Positions 56,121 to 64,000 of a DNA stretch of 64,000 nucleotides are shown here, piece after piece (positions within the stretch are counted from its first letter, which is position 1; the number at the start of each line of letters is the position of its first letter). The translations under genes and the position numbers were made by a program. Source of the DNA: Owenia fusiformis (Eukaryota > Annelida > Polychaeta > Sabellida > Oweniidae). Below the pieces are notes generated by a model. The model saw only the letters and a program-made list of their open reading frames with translations, did no database searches and had not been told where the DNA came from. The stretch is from assembly GCA_903813345.2 (NCBI GenBank), contig CAIIXF020000008.1:13188822-13252821 (forward strand), given 5' to 3'.

Positions 56121-56583
56121 CACACCGGAATAGACTGACAACGGTAAAGTCAGATACCGTTGTCATAAATGGCGGACATAACCGTCGCTTTAATTAGATT
56201 TTTAATATAGCACCTAGACTAAATTCCTTTGGAACAACAATCAATCAAAGTGTCTATACTCATTGTACAGTTAATAATGTTCTACCATCGAAATACGGAC
56301 ACTGTATTATCATATGCCGTTGTCTTTGTAAATTATTTCAAATTCAGATTCCGTTGTCATTGACGATATCGAAGACGCTATTGTGATGATTCACGACCCA
56401 ATTTGATCGAAATTGAGATTTCATATGATACATCATCACAATAGCTTAATACATGCACAGAATTAGCGACGATAAAGTCCCATGAAACGAAGACCAAGTG
56501 ATTGAAGAGTTGAAGCGCCAACGGTTGTCCGCCATTTGGGACAACGGTACCTGACTTTACCGTTATCAGGCTATTCCGGTGTG
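56121..56583. mobile_element. 463 bp CAC-ended MITE, ~62 bp TIRs, 5 bp duplication
   Basis: The ends are inverted copies over about 62 bp, beginning CACACCGGAATAG and running through GGTAAAGTCAG and AAATGGCGGACA, roughly 90 % identical. TCGTT flanks both sides (56116-56120 and 56584-56588). CAC ends with a 5 bp duplication are again Transib-like, but the heptamer differs from the 25.5 kb element, so it belongs to another family. No coding capacity. Confidence 0.7.
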
Positions 56584-56884
56584 TCGTTGCTTGCTGTGTT
56601 TTAATCCATCATTGAGAAAAATGTGATATGTTACATTTTATGACTGACGAGAAAGGGAGGAATTGCCAAGTCGGAATTCATAGATGAATCTCATTTATGA
56701 ATTCTGGGGGTATTTCCTCCTTTCACTGAGAACAAATAACTTTCGAAAATTTGTCCCAATTTCCATAAGAAGATAACTTGAGTATTCGTGTTATCTGATT
56801 CAATCGCGGAAAGACTTTAGATTTGTCTATGGGCAGTAAAACTCAGTTTTACCAGTTTGTAGAGGTAATAAATGTCGGGTTATA

Positions 56885-57936
56885 CTTGGGTCAGTCAAAA
56901 AGTTCTGTTTATTTATCTCTAACTTTGTCATTTTGAGGATTTACTTCTTGATATTTGGTACATCTATAGAACATATATTTAAACTATTGGCTAGATATTG
57001 TATCTCAACTATGATTGGTTATTGAATTATGGTTGCTATGGTAACAGAATTGCGGGGTACACGGTTCAGCTAAAAAACGTCTAATTTTTAATGTCACATT
57101 AATTTCATTTGGCTTCAATTCATTGAAATTCATTTAACAGTTTTTCATGTTAAAATATCAGATTTGGCAAATTGACAGGTTTTGATGCCTATTCTATTGC
57201 CTCGATGACATCACAGTCAAGGAATTATTCAATTGTGACAATTTTCAGCTGACATAGATGATTTTCAGGATGAAAAGATGAAAAAGGGATTTTGAGAAAA
57301 AATCATGTCAAATATTGATTCTCCTAGCAAGTTGTTAAAGTGGAAGCAAAGAAACTTGATACAGTGTATGGTAGAAAACAGGAAAACACTACAAGAGACA
57401 TATTCACTTGTTAAAGGTGCTTTTGGACAGAACGCTCCAAGATATAATACTGCCCGTAGATGTCTAAAGAGGGGTCTTCGGGGGATCCAGTTTGATTCCG
57501 ATGAGGCTCTGCGGGCAGCGGTGCGCAAACGTTTAAATGAATTGTCGGCTGGCGGTTTTAAAGGGGTCTTCAGAGACTAGGCACCGAAAGGTTATTGCTG
57601 CAGGAGGCGACTATTTTGAAGGCTAAATAACTTAATTAAACTTAAATATGACATCGGGGACTTAGTTAGAAAGGAGTTTTTAAATATTGAGACAGTTTAA
57701 AGTATATTTCATGTAATATAACAGTGTATGAAAATCAGTAATATTGGGTTGAACCGAGTACATCGCTCTTCTGTTACCATAGCAACTATAATTCAGTAAC
57801 TAATGATAGTTAAGATACAATGTTTAGTCAATATTTGCACAAATGTATGTTCTATAGATGTACCAAATATCAAGAAATAATTCCTCAAAATGACAAAGTT
57901 AGAGATAAATAAACAGAACTTTTTGACTGACCCAAG
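56885..57936 (+). mobile_element. Internally deleted mariner with ~170 bp TIRs
   Basis: The ends read CTTGGGTCAGTCAAAAAGTT and its complement, flanked by TA on both sides (56883-56884 and 57937-57938). Inverted homology continues imperfectly for about 170 bp, ending near GTTGCTATGGTAACAGAA. In between is a short frame fusing the two ends of a transposase. Confidence 0.8.
57305..57580 (+). pseudogene. Fused N- and C-terminal ends of a mariner transposase, 91 codons
   Basis: The first ~55 residues include a YNTARRCLKR stretch like the second helix-turn-helix of mariner transposases. From about residue 61 it reads IQFDSDEALRAAVRKRLNEL, then F..GVFRD, like the last ~35 residues of DD34D enzymes (F.SDEE...AV..WL). 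The whole catalytic core is missing, apparently by one in-frame deletion. It cannot transpose; it could at most still bind TIR DNA. Confidence 0.55.
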
Positions 57937-57938
57937 TA

Positions 57939-58666
57939 CATAATACAACTGGTGATACAGATTCTGAAAATTCACTCAATGCAATATTTCTCTTTTGAAG
58001 AGGTCATGTGTGGAATACGAATAAGCACACCGTGGTATTTTTTGTAATGCACAGTTCCTTGTTGTGTGGCGCGACATAGTTTTTTTGCAGTTGCACGCGT
58101 CATTATGGACATAGCACTTTAAGTTTGATTAAATGTATGTTCGTAAGATTCAATTCCGGATAGGAGAAACGTTTAGACTCGGGCCCGTAGCCAGGATCTG
58201 TCAAGGTAGGGGGGGGGTCACATTTTGAAAAATTCCAGGGGGGTTCATTTTTGACAACTTTGGCCCAAAAAAGGCCAAAAGATATTCTTCATAAAAGAGT
58301 GTGATTTTATGTCTTCATAGTAAATGGATGATATATCGAGAATACATGGATTTGTAACATATGGGCTTTGAACCATATCTGAAGACTTTAGATTACAATT
58401 GATTGACCAGTGAAAGCGTTGTTCATTTGTATTGACTCCGAAAGCTAAAATTAATTAGATAGTTTGCGTTATGTAACATAATTTACTTTAGAGTATAATC
58501 AGAGTCGATATTAATCGATTCCTTCATTAGGGTTTTGTTTCATGTGATACCGCACTATAGTAATTATCTAACATTCAGCTTAAATGTAGATAATATTCGA
58601 TTTACGGAGAATAGTATTTAAGTCAATGTCGCATTGACCATTTGTTTAAAGGTAATATCAGTTACT
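57939..58666. other. Gene-free stretch with a G-rich dispersed-repeat fragment
   Basis: Near 58190-58270 a stretch with G-runs and CCCAAAAAAGGCC looks like the degenerate end of a dispersed repeat. No gene. Confidence 0.4.
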
Positions 58667-58972
58667 TACCAGGCAAGAAGAATTGGATCCCAGAATGCAC
58701 TCTCGATATTTCCCATCAATGAAAATGTCAGAATGTCGTTATTGTCTGACATTAAACTGGTTATAAAATCATAATCAGCAATTCAAAAGATTCGAATTAA
58801 TATCTTAAATTGATCACTTCTTGTGTGTGTGTGTGTTTTTTAATGTGATAAGACTAAAACTCGCGATTCAAAATTTGAAATGAAAATCACGACATCCTTC
58901 GAGATCGATTGGACTCATTGTTGGAAAACATCGAGTTGCGCCCCTGGGATCCAATCCTCCTTGCTTACTAGG
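58667..58972. mobile_element. About 300 bp inverted-repeat element
   Basis: GGCAAGAAGAATTGGATCCC near the left end is mirrored by GGGATCCAATCCTCCTTGC near the right end. A (TG)n microsatellite lies at about 58821-58836. Edges uncertain. Confidence 0.45.
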
Positions 58973-59210
58973 TGTCAAAGTATGGATAGTGAAATAAATG
59001 CTAGTTGTCTATCATGTATACCTCACGTTGTCGAGGAATTGTTATAGACTATGATTTTTGTTGCGGAAATATAGATGTAGCATCGGTTATTTATATTATT
59101 TTTGCTAAACTGTCTATGTTAAATATTACATAAATAAAATCGTTGTTGTTATAAAATTATTGTTTGTTAAATAAATGGACAAGTGATTTCTAACATTCAC
59201 TGCATTGTTA

Positions 59211-60414
59211 TTATTATTTTTTTGTTTAAAATGTATTTATTTTAAGAGGATTGCCCAGAAGCATTTCGCTTATCGAGGGGCTCTCCTCTCTTTATTATTT
59301 ACATTATAATTAGAGATGTTGGAATATACTATAATAATTGAAGTTTAAATTAGTAAGTGTGTTTGACGATTATCATGGAAAACGTCCAGTGTTTTTTATG
59401 TAGTTTTGACAAAGCATTAGGATATTTTGGTTTGATGTTGGGGTTAACAAGGGGCTACCATGAATGAGCAATTGAACCTTAGATGCAATAGATTTGAGGT
59501 TATGTCTGGTTTTAGGAGGGTATTGTTCAATTATTCTATCTATTCCTTCGAGTAGGATGACCCGTTGGTGTTCGTATAGGGGACATTTTAGGAAGTAGTG
59601 TGTTACGTCTTCCCTGTTTGAGGGACAATTGTCACAACTACCATCGGGTATGAGCTGGTACATCATGCGCTGATTGTTCAGGGCACTGAGTCCCATTCTT
59701 ATTCTTGAGAGGTTTATGTGATGTTTTCCTTTTCCTTGTGAGAATAGCTTGTTTGGTTTGCTTAGAGAGGCTTTTTTGTAGTCAATTTTGAAACGACCAA
59801 CAGAGTCTGTTGTTTTCAGCTCCTGGTGCATGCTAGTGCTGCTTGCCGTTGTATACCCTCGATGCGAAGACTTTGCTGGTTAGTACAGTTATCGTAGAGG
59901 ATGCAGGCGTACTCAATGATCGGTCTGATGTAGGTTTTATAGTATGTTTCTTGAAGTTGCCTAGGGACGCATCCGCTGAGTCTCCATAGGTTTCCTATTT
60001 GTCTTCTTGTTTTCTCACTCAGATTGTTTATGTGGTTTTCCCAATTTAGGTTTTCTTGAATGGTCAAGCCAAGGTGAGTGTGTGATGTTACCTTTTTTAT
60101 TCTTTTGTCACCTATGGATAAGGTTAAATTCAGATCGTTTGTTGTCACAGGTAATGACGTTATCACCATGTATTCTGTTTTAGTGGGGTTGTAATGCATT
60201 TTCCACTTTTGTGCCCATTCGTTTAGCATGTCTAGGTCTGCGTTGATTTTTGTTGTTTTCTCATGCACATTTGCTCGATTTATGAATGTCATTATACTGG
60301 TGTCATCCGCAAACAAGTGGGGGTCACACTGTATTCCTTCGATGATGTCGTTTGTGTATATCAGAAAGAGGAGAGGGCCTAAGATAGAGCCCTGTGGTAC
60401 TCCACAGTTTGCTC
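59211..60414 (-). mobile_element. 5'-truncated non-L1 LINE, 1.2 kb
   Basis: CACTGCATTGTTA flanks both sides (59198-59210 and 60415-60427). The 3' end (left in the window) has an AAT-type simple tail rather than pure A. The element retains only the end of the reverse transcriptase and the C-terminal region. RT spelling (VPQGSILGPLLF and FADDTS) is of the CR1/Jockey/I type, unlike the L1/Tx1 element at 13.4 kb. Confidence 0.82.
59373..60414 (-). pseudogene. LINE reverse transcriptase C-terminal fragment
   Basis: From the truncation at 60414 the frame reads GVPQGSILGPLLFLIYTNDI, then the catalytic FADD (near 60313), the thumb region and ...IEGIQRQAALACTR. It shifts frame near 59830 and continues to TGRFP-stop at 59373. 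A C-terminal Cys/His motif is seen in the second part (CDNCPSNREDVTHYFLKCP). Only one frameshift, so fairly young; inactive because of truncation. Confidence 0.8.
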
Positions 60415-60427
60415 CACTGCATTGTTA

Positions 60428-60824
60428 ACAATAGAGACTTTTCTAAATAGCTTTGAAATCTCGTTGAAGTCTCATTTTAGTGATATTTTAGGAGGTCTGC
60501 ATTTTTACTATTAAAGACCAAAATGTATAATATATCTTCTACGTGATGGCATATTTGAATTCTTTGTGTAACTTTCTATCAAAGCAACTTTGATTTGCAC
60601 AGTATTATTCATCTTTCAAAGATTTTCAAGTCTTCTGAAAATGGTTAGGCCCAATCCCCATTGGCACAATGTTGAAAAACATCTAAATTAAAAGTTCATT
60701 TACTCTTAAAAGGATTTTAAGTTCAGTTATCACGTATCAATATTCAAATGGTGTTTTATGTAAATACAATATTGAAATACTTGGTAGATCAAGAAATTAA
60801 GAGACTTTTGTAATATGTGTCCCA
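60428..60824. other. Gene-free stretch
   Basis: No gene recognised. Confidence 0.4.
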
Positions 60825-60830
60825 TTTATT
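60825..60830 (-). other. Poly(A) signal of the multicopper oxidase gene
   Basis: AATAAA on the minus strand about 60 bases past the stop at 60890, supporting 60890-61068 as the terminal exon. Confidence 0.55.
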
Positions 60831-60889
60831 CTAGCTCTATCATTTTCTACAAACACACGTGCTGCCATCTTTTTTCCATCTATTATAGT

Positions 60890-63800
60890 TTACCTGTATT
60901 TTCCTTTGTTGCGAACTTTCGCAAAGTAATCATCCTGTGAATAGCTGAAATCTGAGCATGTGGGCATTCCAGGGGGAGGCTGAGGAATATTATGTATTCC
61001 TTCCATTAGAAGAACGCCCATACCATGTAAGAAATGCTTGTCTAAGTGGCAATGTAATAACCACCTACCTACAGTATGTAAAAATATACTTGCATAATTT
61101 CATGAATACACAGAATATGTGAAAATTGGACCAGAACGATGGCGATGTTCAATATTGATGATTGAAACTACAAACATGCACAAATTACACTTAGTGTCAT
61201 TCTCCCTTTCTCCCTATTAACTATTTTTAATTTCTCGGCGACTGGGCTAATACTTATCAATTGCCTGAAGGTCTGAGTTGCTGTGAGGCAACTTTTATCA
61301 CTCAGATTAGTTTTACAGCTTGCAATATTATTCCTAAGATTTGTACTTGAAAAGGCCATGGCTACATTAATATGTTTCCTTTCAAATAACCGGCATCTTC
61401 TTTCAAAATATTGGTCTCTTGGTATTCTCTATTATGTCAAGTTTTCGATGTTAATGTTCAATAATGAACAGGCACCATATTTAGTAGTGAATGGAGTAGA
61501 TTGTCTTAACTAGAACCACGTGCTCAAATATACAAGGATATCAGTAGTAGGTAAAAAGTACCCGAGTATGAAGGGATTCCCACTGTTTCAAATGCATGAT
61601 AGTGGATCAGAACAAAACTGAAAAATCTAAAATGTTAACGTTTGCATACCCGGGTTGTCCGCCTTCAGCACGACTACAGCGTATCCACCAGGCGGGACAA
61701 TAAGCGTATCCTTCTGTGGTGGGTTTACCAGATTAAGACCTTGAATGGTAGTAGGATTCTTTTCCCAAGAAACATTCCGCCATCTTGGATTCTTGCAAAA
61801 TACCTTTCCATTCGTGGTTGTTGTGTACCTGATGTTGCTGAATACAGATGAGTTTTTCAATATGAATACCACGATATACAATGTCATTTTCTGAAAACAA
61901 AGTCATGCTCTTGTGCATCAATAAAAGAGTATAACAGATGTATTTAAAATGAGTACAGGGTGTCAGGAAAGTAAAGATACAAATGTAAATACATGTAAAC
62001 AATGGACAGTGAAACAAGTATCTAGTAAATTCATGTATAATAGATATGACGCAAAATGTAACGTTTTCTGTTTTTGTGTGTCAGGGTCATTTTGTCTTGT
62101 ACGATCCGTCTTTATTTAGTCGTTACCTGTCATCAAGATTTGTGCAGCACTTTGTTTCATCATCCGGACAAGGACAGCAAATATCATCTGATGCTCTCTT
62201 ATAGATGCCATATTCATCAAGTTCTGGGTAAACCATCTTTAGCACGTTGAAGTGGTGACCATGCATGTGGATGGGGTGCGTGATACCAACTGTTGAAAAC
62301 AAAGACAGTAAGCGGGTTTTTGCATTGAATTAATACTCGTGTTATGGCTTAACCCAGGGGATCAGCCCAAGGGATCTATTCCTCCCCGAGGAACCATAGG
62401 AACTGAATTCTGCCATTTATCCAGAATCAGATCTTTTGTCTTTGTGAAAACATTTCATTAACAATGAGAAAGGCTTCATTAGGCATCACAATATTGGTAC
62501 GAGATATTTCGTATTTTGTACGAGTGTAAATATTTAGGTGATATAGCACTGCACTTTTTGTATCTGCCAAAATGCATTCCATCATTTATCCGGAATTCAC
62601 TCGGAAATATTTTATTTACAAACATGTAGGGGATGTTTCAACAGTATTATTGATGCAAACAAAATAAATTCGACTTTTACTCACACCTAGATCCATCTTT
62701 GAAGCGTCCTCCCCCTTCTGTCCCCATGTTAACAAAAATGAACTGGTAAACGTTCTTGTATTCCAGATCGATCATGTTTGTACAATGACACCCAGAATGA
62801 CTCATCATTGTCTCTGACGCACATTCCGATGGGCATGGGGTTATTGAATTGTATGGTAAAGTGGCACCAAAGAACCCAGTAGGTCCTACGAAGTTGAATC
62901 CATTTATAGCTGACATCTCATGTGCACCGTTATTGGCAAAATTTAGGAAAATTTGATTCGTATCTTTCAGTAATTTTGGAACTTTTTTTCCTTTCTGTTT
63001 CTTTCTTTCCGATTTCTTTTCCTTTCTTTCTGACTTCTTTTCCTTTCTTTCTGATTTTTCTGAATCTAGGCTTCTTAGTTCAGAGACTTTGATGCATATT
63101 TGAGATTCTTGATCTTTGCCAAAATAACTCACGGGGCAGTTCAGTATTCTACGGGAACGTTTTGTGTAATCTTGGTTTGTCGTTGGACTACCTCCATCGC
63201 TATTTGAATACCTTAGAATGGCTAAGATCCAATTATTTAGAACATCGTATTCAATATTGGTGCTATTGTATTCCAAGTTCTGCCCTCTGATCCAAAATTC
63301 AGAGGCAGTGTGGCTTTGATTTGCATGTACAACAAAATCATATCTTTCTCCGGGGTATATGATAATATAGTCAACCACTATGGGATTAATATCGTTACCA
63401 TCAGTTGCAATCACTGTTAGTTGATGACCATCAATTGATATCATGTAAGCAAATTGCATCATCGCTCCAATCATTCTGAATCTATACCTTGTCCCTTGTT
63501 TGACCTTGAACTCTGAATATGGGACTCGGTTTGTCGAATGCTGATTCGGCCACATCGTATTTGGAACATACTTGTCTTTGAAACGCATTCGCCCGTTGAT
63601 GAGGCCAGAGGTATATGGTATATGACTTATAAATGTACCATCACTAGTTTTCGCATTTTTGAACAGTTTGGTTTCATTTGGAAAAAATGGATTTCGAAAG
63701 AAACCACCTCCATGAACTTGAACCATTAGATCTTCGGATTCTTTGTGTTGCCAGTCCTGGATCATCATAGTTAGGTCATTAGGAGGAGATTTAATACGGT

Positions 63801-63923
63801 TATCCTTGACAGGTTTGTAATCATACAAGTGGCCATTTGGTTCGACAGATTTGTGAATAATCAATGGCCCAGAAAACCCATCGGCAGTTTGTGTACTCAT
63901 GTGTCCGTGATACCAGTATGTGC
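60890..63923 (-). CDS. Laccase-type multicopper oxidase, C-terminal ~586 aa, 4 exons, 5' end outside window
   Basis: Exons on the minus strand: 63923-62685, 62289-62127, 61828-61650 and 61068-60890, joined in phase. The first has a TTTTCCAG acceptor and needs one base from an exon beyond the window; the domain 1 HWHG motif must also lie there. Seen here are GTYWYHGH (domain 1 copper ligands), HPIHMHGHHF (62.25 kb) and HCHLDKHFLHGM (61.05 kb), with Met at the type-1 axial position. The four-copper centre would oxidise phenols, diamines or Fe(II) while reducing O2 to water; domain order is that of animal laccases. Odd features are a Lys/Glu/Ser repeat (SERKEKK in tandem, 62985-63070) between domains 2 and 3, and a Cys-rich insert (CCPCPDDETKCC) after the HPIHMHGHHF site. 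The stop TAA directly follows KYR. Confidence 0.87.
62985..63070 (-). repeat. Coding tandem repeat in the multicopper oxidase
   Basis: A polypyrimidine/purine tract of about 24 bp units (CTTTCTTTCTGACTTCTTTTC on the + strand reading) encodes SERKEKK repeats. Length polymorphism is likely here. Confidence 0.65.
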
Positions 63924-64000
63924 CTGGAAAATAATAGTCCAACACATCGAGAAAGAACATAACATCACAACACAACATAAAACGCCATATATCACAATGG

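Overview
The window is animal nuclear DNA. It is AT-rich, and its genes are split by introns that obey GT/AG with conserved phase at nearly every junction I traced. Many small mobile elements are interspersed. The gene content is a collagen/C-type lectin, a CYP51-related P450, a NAT8-like acetyltransferase, a secreted vWA protein, a sarcoplasmic-type EF-hand protein, a His-rich protein and a laccase-type multicopper oxidase. This mix, with ~168 bp tandem core repeats and abundant foldback MITEs, suggests a lophotrochozoan, most likely a bivalve mollusc. That assignment is inference; no species-specific marker was recognised.

Layout. 1-9.6 kb: no convincing gene, but a tRNA-like relic, a TA-flanked MITE, two adjacent foldback elements inside an outer inverted repeat (3.05-6.38 kb), and an 881 bp MITE with a 9 bp target duplication. 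9.6-10.9 kb: a three-exon collectin-like lectin (+). 11.1-23.3 kb: a 12.2 kb inverted-repeat structure whose arms are ~168 bp repeats. Its interior holds a 91 bp satellite, an L1/Tx1-type LINE inserted in that satellite, a 49 bp satellite and a 617 bp TIR element. 24.5-35.4 kb: a ten-exon P450 (-), fully reconstructed at 495 aa. Its introns hold a 3.2 kb Transib-like element (itself hit by a mariner) and a complete two-exon NAT8-like gene on the opposite strand. 38.4-45.0 kb: an eight-exon secreted vWA protein (-, 409 aa). 46.3-46.9 kb: a 191 aa EF-hand protein (-). 48.3-50.9 kb: a Harbinger-like MITE and a 526 bp near-perfect palindrome. 51.2-54.0 kb: a His-rich protein exon (-) and a two-exon 90 aa protein (+). 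54.6-60.4 kb: hairpins, a CAC-ended MITE, an internally deleted mariner and a truncated LINE. 60.9-63.9 kb: the C-terminal four exons of a multicopper oxidase (-), whose 5' part lies beyond the window.

The genes do not form a pathway. The lectin, vWA protein, His-rich protein and multicopper oxidase all look like secreted or surface molecules. Most of the unusual signal is mobile: at least eight elements can be delimited to the base by terminal inverted repeats plus a target duplication. The most striking is the 3.2 kb element with CACGGTG ends and a 5 bp duplication, which appears to carry a tiny spliced zinc-finger gene.
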